NCBI RefSeq assembly: GCF_900102815.1
Contig: NZ_FNGF01000001.1
Coordinates: 1-64,000 of the forward strand
DNA: 64,000 bases
Source: Glycomyces sambucus
GTDB lineage: Bacteria; Actinomycetota; Actinomycetes; Mycobacteriales; Micromonosporaceae
Reading direction: 5' to 3'
Shown piece after piece: positions 24,948 to 32,973 of this stretch (the stretch's first letter is position 1; each line of letters opens with the position of its first letter). The notes under the pieces are model-generated. The model was not told the origin of the DNA, ran no database searches, and worked only from the letters and a program-made list of their open reading frames with translations. The position numbers and the translations under genes were made by a program.

Positions 24948-26357
24948 TCAGGAGACGGGCAGACCCCCGAGCCCGGCGGCGAGTCCCAGGCCGGCGCAGA
25001 CGCCGAGCACGCGCAGGACCGGCCACTTCAGGACGAACACCAGGACCAGGGCGACGACGGTGATCGTGAGCGCGACGGGCTGGAGGGAGGCGAGTTCGGG
25101 GAGGGTGAAGTGGAGCGGTCCGGCGTCGACGTCCCGGCTGTCGGTGAAGAGGGTGTTGAGGGCGAAGAAGAGGGCGAGGTTCGCGATGACGCCGACCACG
25201 GCGGCGGTGATGCCGGTGAGGGCCGCCGAGAGCTTCCGGTTGTCGCGGAGTCGCTCGATGTAGGGGGCGCCGAGGAAGATGAACAGGAAGCAGGGCACGA
25301 ACGTCACCCACGTGGTGAGGAGTGCGCCGAGGACGCCTGCGGCCCAGGGGTTGAGATCGCCGGGATGGTGGTAGGCGCCGAGGAAGGCGACGAACTGGAC
25401 GACCATGATGAGCGGCCCCGGCGTGGTCTCGGCCAGGGCCATGCCTTTGACCATGTCGGTGGCCGAGAGCCACGCGTAGTGCTCGACGGCCCGTTGGGCG
25501 ACGTAGGCGAGGACGGCGTAGGCGCCGCCGAAGGTGACCACGGCGGTGCCGGAGAAGAACAGCCCCTGGGCGGTGAACACCGAGCCGGTGCCCGTCCACA
25601 GTGCGACCGCGATCACCGGTGCGGCCCAGAGGATCAGGCCGACGGCGATGATGCGGATCGCGCGCTTGGCGCTGGGGGCGTCGTGGTGGAGGACGTCATC
25701 GGCGATGAGCGGGGCCGGGCCGTCGTCGGCCTTGCCGTGGCCGCCGTGCTTCAGCACGCCGGGCTTCCAGCGCCCGATCGCCCATCCGGCGAGAGCGGCC
25801 GCGGCGATGACGATCGGGAACGGGATACCGAACAGCGCCAACGCGATGAAGGCGGTCGCTGCGAGTGCGATCAGCAGCGGGTGGGACAGGGCGCGCGTGC
25901 CGACGCGGTGGACGGCTTGGGCGACGATCGCGACCACGGCGGGCGCGAGCCCGGCGAAGAGGGCGGTGACGATCGTGGTGTCGCCGAAGGCGACGTAGAC
26001 GATCGAGAGGATGAGCAGAGCGAGCATGCCGGGGATGACGAACAGGATGCCGGCAGCCAAGCCGCCCCGAACGCCGTTGAGGAGCCAGCCGACGTAGATG
26101 GCGAGCTGCTGGGCTTCGGGGCCGGGCAGGAGCATGCAGTAGTTGAGGGCGTGGAGGAACCGCTGCTGGCCGATCCAGCGGCGCTCGTCGACGAGGGTGC
26201 GCTGCATGACGGCGATCTGCCCGGCCGGGCCGCCGAAGGTCTGGAGCGAGATCAGGAACCAGGCGCGGAGTGCGGTCCGGAACGGGACGGCGTCGCCTGG
26301 GACGACGGGCGGGTCCGGTACGGCGGCGGGGCCGGTGCGGTCGGCTTCGGTGCTCAT
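24948..26357 (-). CDS. chrA: Chromate efflux transporter, two-domain CHR type
   Basis: A 469-residue membrane transporter with two homologous CHR domains. Domain 1 has FLISLQTFGGPAGQIAVMQ (about 32-50), RWIGQQRFLHALNYCMLLPGPEAQQLAIYVG and the second domain repeats TFGGAYAVLAYVAQRAVEHYAWLSATDMVKGMALAETTPGPL. A charged loop of about 35 residues (KHGGHGKADDGPAPLIADD) separates the halves. It exports chromate (or sulfate-like oxyanions). The ATG at 26357 has AAGGA upstream. It is the last gene of a three-gene operon with a split chrB. Confidence 0.93.
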   Translation of the reverse strand: MSTEADRTGPAAVPDPPVVPGDAVPFRTALRAWFLISLQTFGGPAGQIAVMQRTLVDERRWIGQQRFLHALNYCMLLPGPEAQQLAIYVGWLLNGVRGGLAAGILFVIPGMLALLILSIVYVAFGDTTIVTALFAGLAPAVVAIVAQAVHRVGTRALSHPLLIALAATAFIALALFGIPFPIVIAAAALAGWAIGRWKPGVLKHGGHGKADDGPAPLIADDVLHHDAPSAKRAIRIIAVGLILWAAPVIAVALWTGTGSVFTAQGLFFSGTAVVTFGGAYAVLAYVAQRAVEHYAWLSATDMVKGMALAETTPGPLIMVVQFVAFLGAYHHPGDLNPWAAGVLGALLTTWVTFVPCFLFIFLGAPYIERLRDNRKLSAALTGITAAVVGVIANLALFFALNTLFTDSRDVDAGPLHFTLPELASLQPVALTITVVALVLVFVLKWPVLRVLGVCAGLGLAAGLGGLPVS

Positions 26358-26378
26358 GGGCAAGGGGTCCTTCGCGTC

Positions 26379-26810
26379 TCAGGCGGGTTCGCGGCCGAGG
26401 AGGGTGGCGCGCCGGTAGTACTCGTAGAGGCCGTCGAACAGGGGAGCGGTGAGGGCGACGGTCTGCTCGTCGTCGCCGACCATGGACAGGGCGCGCAAGG
26501 CGATGTCGATGCCGTGGGCTTCCGGGACGTCGAACCGCTCGTCGTCGAGGTCGGCTTCGTGGACGGTCTGGGCGAGGCGCCACAGCACCGGGTCGGTCAA
26601 CTCGTAGCGGCGCAGGATGGTCTCGAACGTGCAGTCGCCGCCCTGGTGGCCCAGGTCGACGCCGCGCATGTCGAACGGCGTCGCCTCCTCGGGGACGTCG
26701 GCGGGGTCGGCGACGAACACGAACTCGGCGTCGGGGTCGACGGCCCGGCGGATGAGCCAGATGCACGCGGCCCGGTCGATGTGAATGCCCGCGCGCGTCG
26801 CCCACTTCAC
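26379..26810 (-). CDS. Chromate resistance protein ChrB, C-terminal domain protein
   Basis: A 143-residue protein equal to the C-terminal half of ChrB. It starts VKWATRAGIHIDRAACIWLIRRAVDPDAEF and has the conserved DMRGVDLGHQGGDCTFE and HEADLDDERFDVPEAHGID blocks. The GTG start overlaps the stop of the upstream gene (GTGA), so it is coupled to the N-terminal half. In single-chain ChrB this domain is joined to the sensor/DNA-binding half; here the two are separate proteins. Confidence 0.88.
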   Translation of the reverse strand: MKWATRAGIHIDRAACIWLIRRAVDPDAEFVFVADPADVPEEATPFDMRGVDLGHQGGDCTFETILRRYELTDPVLWRLAQTVHEADLDDERFDVPEAHGIDIALRALSMVGDDEQTVALTAPLFDGLYEYYRRATLLGREPA

Positions 26811-27301
26811 GACTCCACCGCCTCGGCCGCGCTGGTGTCCTGGAGGCCGGCGACCGCGAGGCGCGCCTGCTCGCGCTCGGACGGCGGGAAGTAGTCGCGG
26901 CGGTTGATGCGCCGGAGTTCGGACCGCAGCCGCCGCGCCACGGCGGCCCGCTCGGCCTCGGGCAGCTCGACGGCGGCCGCGGCCGCCCCGAGGACCGCTC
27001 GGTACTCCGCGGCCCGGGCCTCGGCCATGCCTGAGGCGAGCTCGCGCTCCTGCGCGGCCGCGGCGGGCCGGGCGATCCAGATCGCCGCCGACCCGCCGCC
27101 TTGGACGGCTTCGTCGGCGATCCACTCCAGATGCTCCCGGGTCCTGGCATCGGCCGGCAACGCGACCAGCCCATCGGAGATCTGCGCGACCCCGAGCCGC
27201 TTGAGCTTGCGCCACAACGCGATCCGCGGACTCGACGGCTCCCGCGGCATCCGGTACGACAGCAGCACCCACTCGCCCGATGAAGACTCGCCAACACTCA
27301 T
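26807..27301 (-). CDS. ChrB N-terminal domain protein, chromate-responsive regulator
   Basis: A 164-residue protein. It matches the ChrB N-terminal domain: WVLLSYRMPREPSSPRIALWRKLKRLGVAQISDGLVALP (about 11-49), then a long charged helix and RRINRRDYFPPSE near the end. ChrB acts as a chromate-sensitive repressor of chr operons in other bacteria. The ATG at 27301 lies inside a large inverted repeat (27300-27333), as expected for an autorepressed gene. It is the first gene of the operon chrB-N, chrB-C, chrA. Confidence 0.85.
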   Translation of the reverse strand: MSVGESSSGEWVLLSYRMPREPSSPRIALWRKLKRLGVAQISDGLVALPADARTREHLEWIADEAVQGGGSAAIWIARPAAAAQERELASGMAEARAAEYRAVLGAAAAAVELPEAERAAVARRLRSELRRINRRDYFPPSEREQARLAVAGLQDTSAAEAVES

Positions 27302-27333
27302 GTAACCATGGTTGCATGAAACCATGGTTACAT
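27300..27333. promoter_or_regulatory. Large inverted repeat over the chrB start, probable ChrB operator
   Basis: Perfect 14-bp arms, 27300-27313 and 27320-27333, with a 6-base loop. Each arm contains the 10-bp palindrome AACCATGGTT, so there are two dyads 16 bases apart, enough for two dimers. The left arm includes the chrB start codon. Confidence 0.7.
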
Positions 27334-27555
27334 CAAGCGTGGGCTGCGAACCCTCGGTTCGCGACCCGGCTCGAGCTCCACGGGATCGCCGCCGTCGGCG
27401 CAGGTCGGCCACGAGGCGGGTCGGTCTCAAGGGCCGGCATCCGCGCGATCGGCGCGGCGGTCCGCGGGCCGGTCCTCTTCTCCGAGACCCTGGCACTCGC
27501 CAAGGCGCTCTGGCCACCGCCCGGGTCGGCGTAAATCGTTGAACGCGGACGGAAT

Positions 27556-27568
27556 CGGTCCTGGTTCG
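27556..27568 (+). promoter_or_regulatory. Shared motif upstream of the VOC gene
   Basis: CGGTCCTGGTTCG, preceded by GGACGGAAT. The same 13 bases occur at 29196-29208 before the NAD(P)-binding gene, preceded by GGACAGGAA. The intervening WYL regulator may bind both. The rest of the 27334-27611 gap has no convincing gene. Confidence 0.5.
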
Positions 27569-27611
27569 GCATGATCATCGCGGTGTCATGTTCCGTGAGA
27601 AAGGACCAGCA

Positions 27612-28166
27612 ATGACCGCAACGCCTCCTGTCCCGGCCGGCTCGAACACGGTGAACCCGTTCATCGTGGCCGAGGGCGCCGCCGCGCTGATCGCGTTCCT
27701 GATCGAGGTGTTCGGGGCCGAGGACGTCCCCGAGGCCCGCACCCTGGACACCGACGGGCTCATCCTCCACGCCGAGCTGCGCATCGGCGACTCGCTGCTC
27801 ACCGTGGCCGACCGCAAGCCCGACTGGCCGTTCACGCCCGCGCTCACCCGCATCTACGTCGACGACGTCGCGGCGGTGCTCGACCGCGCCGAGAAGCTCG
27901 GCGGGCGCGTGCTCACCCGGCCGACCGACTTCTTCGGCGACACCCTCGCCCGGTTCCAGGACCCCGCGGCGAACCTGTGGTGGGTCTACCAGCACGCACC
28001 CGAGGCCGTACAGGACTGGTCGGCCGACGCGGCGGGCGAGGGCGAGTGGCAGGCCGACGGCGATGAGGCCGCGGACTGGAGCAGCTTCACCACGCCCGAA
28101 CTGGAGTACATCAACACCAGCCTGAACGAGGCGATGCGCGGCCTCACCGACCCGCGTACCGCCTGA
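27612..28166 (+). CDS. VOC-family (glyoxalase-like) protein
   Basis: A 184-residue protein of the vicinal-oxygen-chelate superfamily. The core resembles PhnB-type single-domain members: NPFIVAEGAAALIAFLIEVFGAEDV, LHAELRIGDSLLTVAD, a second half with IYVDDVAAVLDRAEKLGGRVLTRPTDFFGD and RFQDPAANLWWVYQH. The last 50 residues are an acidic extension without known domain. The ATG at 27612 has AAAGGA upstream. It is convergent with the WYL regulator and shares an upstream motif with the other target candidate at 29267. The substrate is unknown. Confidence 0.85.
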   Translation: MTATPPVPAGSNTVNPFIVAEGAAALIAFLIEVFGAEDVPEARTLDTDGLILHAELRIGDSLLTVADRKPDWPFTPALTRIYVDDVAAVLDRAEKLGGRVLTRPTDFFGDTLARFQDPAANLWWVYQHAPEAVQDWSADAAGEGEWQADGDEAADWSSFTTPELEYINTSLNEAMRGLTDPRTA

Positions 28167-28172
28167 CGACCG

Positions 28173-28225
28173 GCTCGCGGCACTGGACCGTCACCCCCTC
28201 GGGTCACCGGTCCAGTGCCGCGAGC
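28173..28225. terminator. Bidirectional 17-bp terminator
   Basis: Arms 28173-28189 and 28209-28225 are perfectly complementary, loop about 19 bases. It lies between the convergent VOC and WYL genes and overlaps the last codons of the latter. Confidence 0.75.
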
Positions 28226-29163
28226 ATGCGCTGCAGCGACTCCCGGAGCTCGGCGCGGTCGCCCTCGGCGATCTCGACCCGGTATGAGGTACCGGCCGGG
28301 AGCCAGGACAGGCCGTAGGCGATGTCGCGAGCGCTTTCGCCGCCGACCGGCCAGCGCGTGCGCTCGGGGCCGTCGGCCTGCGCACCCTGGGCCCACTCAC
28401 CGAACTCCGCGGTGAACTCGGCGAGCGGCATGTCGACGACCGCGACCGCGTCCCGGGAGCGCGGGCCCCAAGTGCGGGAGACGGTGACGAGCGCGTCGAC
28501 CCGCTCGGGCGGCAGCTCCCGGGGCGCGAAGCCGACACGCAGGTGCTCGACCTCCCCCACGCGGTCGACGCGGAAGGTCCGCCAGTCGGCGCGATGGAGG
28601 TCCCAGCACACCAGGTACCAGTGCCCGGCGGCCGGGACGAGCGCGTGCGGCTCGACGCGCCGCTCCTGCCTCTCACCTCCCGCAGGCGTGTACGCCAGGC
28701 GTACGCGTTCGCGGTCGCGGCATGCCAGCGCAAGGTCGGTGAGCACCTCGGTGGCGACCCCGCCGGTCCCCGGCGAGTGCCGCAGCGCGGGGGCGAGGGC
28801 GCTCACGCGGCGGCGCAGTCGAGGAGGGAGGACCTGTTCGAGCTTGGCCAGGACCGACAGCGCGGACTCGGCGCCGCGCCGCAGGCGCCCGGCGGCGACC
28901 AGGCGCAGGCCGACGGCGATGGTGACGGCCTCCTCATCGGACAGCAGCAGCGGCGGCATCGACGCGCCCGCTTCGAGGCGGTAGCCGCCGTGGGCGCCTG
29001 TAGTGGAGTCGATGCGGTAGCCGAGGTCGCGCAGGCGCTCGACGTCGCGGCGCACGGTCCTGACCGTGACGCCCAGGCGCCCGGACAGTTCGGGCGCGGA
29101 CCAGTGCCGGTGGGCCTGGAGCAGGTTCAGCAGCGCGAGCGCGCGGCCGGTCGAGTCGGACAT
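28204..29163 (-). CDS. WYL-domain transcriptional regulator (YafY/DeoR-like HTH)
   Basis: A 319-residue regulator. The N-terminal HTH (about 1-60) has WSAPELSGRLGVTVRTVRRDVERLRDLGY and the STTGAHGGYRL wing; the WYL domain (about 140-235) has VRLAYTPAGGERQERRVEPHALVPAAGHWYLVCWDL and FRVDRVGEVEH; the WCX-like C-terminal domain follows. WYL proteins bind nucleotides or nucleic acid as effectors. It is divergent from the NAD(P)-binding gene at 29267, and its likely sites flank it on both sides. Confidence 0.88.
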   Translation of the reverse strand: MSDSTGRALALLNLLQAHRHWSAPELSGRLGVTVRTVRRDVERLRDLGYRIDSTTGAHGGYRLEAGASMPPLLLSDEEAVTIAVGLRLVAAGRLRRGAESALSVLAKLEQVLPPRLRRRVSALAPALRHSPGTGGVATEVLTDLALACRDRERVRLAYTPAGGERQERRVEPHALVPAAGHWYLVCWDLHRADWRTFRVDRVGEVEHLRVGFAPRELPPERVDALVTVSRTWGPRSRDAVAVVDMPLAEFTAEFGEWAQGAQADGPERTRWPVGGESARDIAYGLSWLPAGTSYRVEIAEGDRAELRESLQRMLAALDR

Positions 29164-29195
29164 GATCCGATTCTGCCGTACAACGAGGACAGGAA

Positions 29196-29208
29196 CGGTC
29201 CTGGTTCG
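29196..29208 (+). promoter_or_regulatory. Shared motif upstream of the NAD(P)-binding gene
   Basis: An exact copy of the 13-base motif at 27556-27568, here in the divergent region between the WYL regulator and its neighbour. AGGAC and GTCCT around it also form a short inverted repeat (29186-29202). Confidence 0.5.
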
Positions 29209-29266
29209 CTTCTACGCTGGCCGGACCGGCCCTACCGGACCGGTTTCCGTCGACGCAAGGAGCATC

Positions 29267-30085
29267 ATGACCATTCTCGTCACCGGGGCGACCGGCACGG
29301 TCGGACGCCATCTCGTGGAGCAGCTGTCCGGTGCGGGGCACCGGGTGCGGGCGCTGACACGCGACGCCTCGCGGGCCCGGTTCGCACCGGACGTGGAGGT
29401 CGTCGAGGGCGACCTGACCGATGCCGCGAGCCTGCGCGCGGCATTCGCGGGCGCGACGGCCGCGCATCTGATCACCTTCGGCGGCGACGACGGCGCGGAC
29501 CTGTCCAACGGGCACGAGCTCGTCGCCCTGGCCGCCGAGTCGGGAGTGGGGCGGGTGTCGGTGCTCAGCGGGTGGGCACCGACCTCGGTCGAGGCGGCGT
29601 TGCGGGCCTCCGCGATCGGGTGGACGCTGCTCGCACCCGTCGAGTTCATGTCCGGCGCGCTCGAATGGGCCCCGGAGGTCAAAGACAGCGGCACCGTGAG
29701 CACCCTGGCGACGTTCGCGAGCGCGGTCGTGCACGAGGCGGACATCGCCGCGGTCGCCGCCACGGCGCTGACCGAGGACGGGCACGCGGGTAGGACCTAC
29801 CACCTGACCGGGCCCGAAGCGCTCACCCCGCAGGATCGGGTGCGCCTGCTCGCCGAAGCGCTCGGCCGCGACATCGCCTACGTGCACTTGACCGAGGACC
29901 AGGAGCGCGAGCGCCTGCGCGCGTTCGGCTATCCGCAGGACTACGTCGAGTTCGGCATCCAGCTCGCGACGAACCCGCCCGCGCAGGCCGGCGACGTCCA
30001 CGACACCGTCGAAGCCGTCACCAAGCACCCGGCCCGCACCTTCGCCCAATGGGCGGCCGAGCACACCGACCACTTCCGCGCCTGA
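29267..30085 (+). CDS. NmrA-type NAD(P)-binding protein
   Basis: A 272-residue atypical short-chain dehydrogenase. It starts with MTILVTGATGTVGRHLVEQL, has VVEGDLTDAASLRAAFAG, and LTGPEALTPQDRVRLLAEALGRD near the end, the pattern of NmrA/QOR2-like proteins, which sense or use NAD(P)H; the YxxxK active site is absent. The ATG at 29267 has AAGGAG upstream. It is divergent from the WYL regulator, which is the likely controller. Confidence 0.87.
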   Translation: MTILVTGATGTVGRHLVEQLSGAGHRVRALTRDASRARFAPDVEVVEGDLTDAASLRAAFAGATAAHLITFGGDDGADLSNGHELVALAAESGVGRVSVLSGWAPTSVEAALRASAIGWTLLAPVEFMSGALEWAPEVKDSGTVSTLATFASAVVHEADIAAVAATALTEDGHAGRTYHLTGPEALTPQDRVRLLAEALGRDIAYVHLTEDQERERLRAFGYPQDYVEFGIQLATNPPAQAGDVHDTVEAVTKHPARTFAQWAAEHTDHFRA

Positions 30086-30102
30086 GGAACCCGACCGGCC
30101 TC

Positions 30103-30124
30103 GCCCCGCCACGAGAGGCGGGGC
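30103..30124 (+). terminator. Terminator hairpin after the NmrA-type gene
   Basis: GCCCCGCC and GGCGGGGC arms with loop ACGAGA, 17 bases past the stop codon. Confidence 0.7.
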
Positions 30125-30213
30125 CGTGTCCGATCGCCGCGGAGCCAGTCGTGCAGCGGTCATGGCGGCTCTGCACTTGCCGCGGGGCTGGTTCGTCGGC
30201 TTACGCTGGTGGG

Positions 30214-30558
30214 GTGGAGCCTGATGCGGTGGTGAGTGATTCCGGGGTGCGCGAGTGTGCGATCGCGGACGCGCTCGAGGTGATCGGTGACCGCTGGTCG
30301 CTGCTGGTGATCAGGGAGATCAGTTACGGGACGCGGCGGTTCAACGACTTCCAGGAGCGGACCGGGGCGCCCAGGCAGATCCTCGCGGCGCGGTTGAAGA
30401 AGCTCGAGGCCGCCGGCGTCATCGAGCGGCGTCCGTACTCCGAGCACCCGCCTCGGTTCGAGTACCTGCTCACCGAGGCCGGGCTGGCGCTGACCCCGGT
30501 GCTGCGGGCCTTGCGGTCGTGGGGCGAGGAGTACGCCCGGCCCGCCGGGGGCGAGTAG
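30214..30558 (+). CDS. HxlR-family transcriptional regulator
   Basis: A 114-residue winged-helix regulator: RECAIADALEVIGDRWSLLVIREISYGTRRFNDFQERTGAPRQILAARLKKLEAAGVIERRPYSEHPPRFEYLLTEAG is the full HxlR core. The GTG at 30214 is preferred: a -10 box TACGCT (30202-30207) ends 6 bases before it, implying a leaderless transcript. The 19-bp palindrome between this gene and the ketosynthase gene is a likely operator, so the regulator may control the downstream ketosynthase. An N-terminal Cys in the core is the usual redox-sensing position for this family. Confidence 0.88.
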   Translation: MEPDAVVSDSGVRECAIADALEVIGDRWSLLVIREISYGTRRFNDFQERTGAPRQILAARLKKLEAAGVIERRPYSEHPPRFEYLLTEAGLALTPVLRALRSWGEEYARPAGGE

Positions 30559-30606
30559 ACCGCCCCGCAGTGGACGCCGAGCCGCACGGGCACTACAGTT
30601 CCAAGT

Positions 30607-30625
30607 GAGTTCGATAATCGAACTC
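30607..30625. promoter_or_regulatory. HxlR-type palindrome before the ketosynthase gene
   Basis: GAGTTCGAT and ATCGAACTC are perfect 9-bp arms around one base. The GTTC...GAAC frame is shared with the two palindromes at 32452-32503. Confidence 0.7.
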
Positions 30626-30660
30626 TGTTTGTCGGTTGCGGCTCGGCCAAGGGGAGCGTC

Positions 30661-31899
30661 ATGAAGCAGCGAACGGTCGACCACGTCGTCGCCGTGACCG
30701 GGATCGGTGCCCTCGCACCGGGCGGCATCGGTGCCCGGGCGTTCTGGGATGCCTTGTTCGCGGTCCCCCGGCACCGGCCGGTCCGGTCGGTCGAGGGCTT
30801 CGATCCGTCCATGTGGCTCGGCTTCAAGGACGCCAAGCGCCTGGACCGGGTCTCGCAGATGGCCGTTGCCGCCGCCGACGAGGCGCTGCGGGACGCGGGC
30901 CTGCTCGCGCACCCCGACGCCGGCCCCGCGACCCCGGACGGTACGGCGCTCCTGGCCGGGATCGATCCCGAACGGACCGCCGTCAGCCTCGGCACCGGCA
31001 TCGGCGGCGTGGCGACCCTCGAGGCGCAGATGGGAGTGCGCGAGCGGCGCGGGAACCGCCTGGTCTCTCCGTTCACCGTGCCGATGACCATGCCCAACGC
31101 CCCCGCCGCGGCCTTGAGCCTGCGGTACGGCCTGCGCGGGAGCGCGCAGACGATCACGACCGCATGCGCCTCCGCGACCGACGCGATCGCCGCCGGCGCC
31201 CGCCTCATCGCCGAAGGCCGCGCCGACCTGGTGGTCACCGGCGGCGCCGACCACAGCCTCACCCCCACCTGCATCGCCGGGTTCCGCAACATGCGCGCGC
31301 TCAGCCCGACCGGCGTCTCGCGGCCCTTCGACACCGGCCGCGACGGGCTCGCCGCCTCCGAGAGCGCCGGCGTCCTCGTGCTCGAACCGCTGGCGGCCGC
31401 GCTCGATCGCGGCGCCCGCGTCTACATGACCGTGCTCGGCGCGGGCTCGTCCTCGGACGCCCACCACATCACCTCACCGGCCCCGCACGGGGCAGGCGCG
31501 CTGCGCTGCATGACCGAAGCGCTCGACGACGCCGACCTGCGTCCCGGGGACATCGCCCACGTCAACGCCCACGGCACCTCGACCCCGGCCGGCGACCTCG
31601 CCGAAGCACAGGCCCTGGCGGCGCTGTTCGGTGCGCACCGGCCCCCGGTCACCAGCATCAAGGGCGTCACCGGGCACTCCTTCGGCGCCGCGGGCGGCAT
31701 CGAGGCCGTCGCGGTCGCTCTGACCATCGCCGGCCGCACCCTCCCGCCGACGATCGGCCACGAACGCGCCGGCGAGGGCATCGAAGCCGACATCGTCACC
31801 GCGCCGCGAGACTGGACCCCGGGCCCGGTGATCTCCAACAGCTTCGGCTTCGGCGGCCACAACGCCTCGGTCGTCTTCGGCCCCGCGCCCGCGGCCTGA
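30661..31899 (+). CDS. Beta-ketoacyl-ACP synthase (KAS II-like)
   Basis: A 412-residue thiolase-fold condensing enzyme. The catalytic triad is complete: C169 (TTACASAT), H304 (NAHGTSTP) and H339 (GVTGHSFGAAG); the C-terminal NSFGFGGHNA block is present. It resembles FabF-like enzymes. No acyl carrier protein, acyltransferase or ketoreductase gene is adjacent, so this is a stand-alone condensing enzyme rather than part of a visible polyketide cluster. The ATG has GGGGAG upstream. An HxlR-type palindrome lies 36 bases upstream, suggesting induced expression. Confidence 0.9.
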   Translation: MKQRTVDHVVAVTGIGALAPGGIGARAFWDALFAVPRHRPVRSVEGFDPSMWLGFKDAKRLDRVSQMAVAAADEALRDAGLLAHPDAGPATPDGTALLAGIDPERTAVSLGTGIGGVATLEAQMGVRERRGNRLVSPFTVPMTMPNAPAAALSLRYGLRGSAQTITTACASATDAIAAGARLIAEGRADLVVTGGADHSLTPTCIAGFRNMRALSPTGVSRPFDTGRDGLAASESAGVLVLEPLAAALDRGARVYMTVLGAGSSSDAHHITSPAPHGAGALRCMTEALDDADLRPGDIAHVNAHGTSTPAGDLAEAQALAALFGAHRPPVTSIKGVTGHSFGAAGGIEAVAVALTIAGRTLPPTIGHERAGEGIEADIVTAPRDWTPGPVISNSFGFGGHNASVVFGPAPAA

Positions 31900-31913
31900 A
31901 CCGCGAGCCTCGC

Positions 31914-32432
31914 TCAGGAGATCGGTTCGAGCAGCGGGCGCGGCGTGTCGATGAGCGCCGAGACCGGATCCTCGGCGGGCGCGCCCGCGTCGAACCCCGG
32001 ACCGGGCTCGACCAGGAGGTCCGGCGCCGGTACGTCGCGACCGCACGCCGCGCAGCGCCCGCCGGCGTCGACGAGCCCGCCGTCGGCCGCGTGCCGGAAC
32101 GACCTCCGCGGCCCCTGGGGTGAGTAGAAGGCGTCGCCCCAGCCCATGAGGGCCCGCAGCACCGGCCACAGCTCGCGGCCCTTGCCGGTGAGGCGGTACT
32201 CCAAGGCGCCCTGCTCGTCCTTGCCCCGCTCCATGACGCCTTCCGCGACGAGGGTCTTGAGACGGTCGGTCAGCACCGCCCGCGGTACCCCGAGCTGCAC
32301 CGCGAAGTCGCCGTACCGGCGCACCCCGTAAAAGGCGTCGCGGACGATCAGGAGCGTCCACCGCTCGCCGACGACCTCGAGCGCGCGGGCGATCGAGCAG
32401 TTCCGGTCCCGGTAGGTGCTGGGCAGTGTCAT
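31914..32432 (-). CDS. HxlR-family transcriptional regulator with C-terminal extension
   Basis: A 172-residue protein. The HxlR core (about 8-100) is RNCSIARALEVVGERWTLLIVRDAFYGVRRYGDFAVQLGVPRAVLTDRLKTLVAEGVMERG. The 60-residue C-terminal tail carries a CxxC pair (CAACGRDVPAP) that may bind zinc. The start ATG is 6 bases after a -10 box TATGCT (32439-32444, minus strand), so the mRNA is probably leaderless. Two related palindromes lie in the region shared with the divergent monooxygenase gene. Confidence 0.87.
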   Translation of the reverse strand: MTLPSTYRDRNCSIARALEVVGERWTLLIVRDAFYGVRRYGDFAVQLGVPRAVLTDRLKTLVAEGVMERGKDEQGALEYRLTGKGRELWPVLRALMGWGDAFYSPQGPRRSFRHAADGGLVDAGGRCAACGRDVPAPDLLVEPGPGFDAGAPAEDPVSALIDTPRPLLEPIS

Positions 32433-32451
32433 GGCACCAGCATACTCGCGC

Positions 32452-32468
32452 AGTTCAGTGATTGAACT
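32452..32468. promoter_or_regulatory. HxlR-type palindrome 1 in the divergent region
   Basis: AGTTCA and TGAACT arms with 5 bases between. It covers the region just upstream of the -10 of the regulator gene on the minus strand. Confidence 0.65.
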
Positions 32469-32486
32469 ACCGTGCTACGCTGGACC

Positions 32487-32503
32487 AGTTCAGTCACTGA
32501 ACT
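32487..32503. promoter_or_regulatory. HxlR-type palindrome 2 in the divergent region
   Basis: AGTTCAGT and ACTGAACT arms around one base, perfect over 8 bp. It lies just downstream of TACGCT (32476-32481), the likely -10 of the monooxygenase gene, so binding would block it. Confidence 0.65.
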
Positions 32504-32535
32504 AGTGATTTCCAGTTCGAGCGAAAGGCACCGCC

Positions 32536-32850
32536 ATGTACCAGTTCCTCGTCGCCTTCACCGTCGAGCCCGACCGGCGCGACGACTTCGTCGCAGCCGC
32601 GCTCAAGACCGGCCGCGACTCCCTCGCCGACGAACCCGGCTCCATCCGCTTCGAAGTCCTCGCCGATGAAACCGACCCGAACCGCTTCTACCTCAACGAG
32701 GTCTATCGGGACCTCGACGCCCTCAACGCCCACGCCGCGGGCCCCCACTTCGCGGCGTTCTTCGCCGAGGCCACCGCCTACGCCCAGGGCCCGGAATGGC
32801 TCATGAAAGGCCGGCTCGTCACCCGGCCCGCAGTCGAGACGGCACGGTAG
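32536..32850 (+). CDS. Antibiotic-biosynthesis-monooxygenase-fold protein
   Basis: A 104-residue ABM-domain protein: MYQFLVAFTVEPDRRDDFVAAAL, DEPGSIRFEVLADETDPNRFYLNEVYRDLDALNAHAAGPHFAAFF is the typical dimeric ferredoxin-like core. Members are small quinol or heme-related monooxygenases or isomerases such as YgiN and LsrG. It is divergent from the HxlR regulator at 31914, a common pairing in which the regulator senses an electrophile and the enzyme removes it. The ATG has GAAAGG upstream. Confidence 0.88.
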   Translation: MYQFLVAFTVEPDRRDDFVAAALKTGRDSLADEPGSIRFEVLADETDPNRFYLNEVYRDLDALNAHAAGPHFAAFFAEATAYAQGPEWLMKGRLVTRPAVETAR

Positions 32851-32973
32851 TCCGGTCTTCGCACCCGCGGTCGCCGGCGCGCATATTCCGAACCCGAGAC
32901 GTCAGCGGCCATCGAATCGATGCCCGCTGACGAGCACCACCGAATCCGTCCGCGCGGGTCCGGAGTGTTCGGG

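Noticed and set aside
25110-26894. 594-codon frame opposite the chromate transporter
   Set aside because: Composition is a mirror of the transporter gene; no start signal or domain.
27333-27995. Minus-strand 220-codon frame overlapping the VOC gene
   Set aside because: It runs opposite a real gene and through the probable regulatory region, with no domain.
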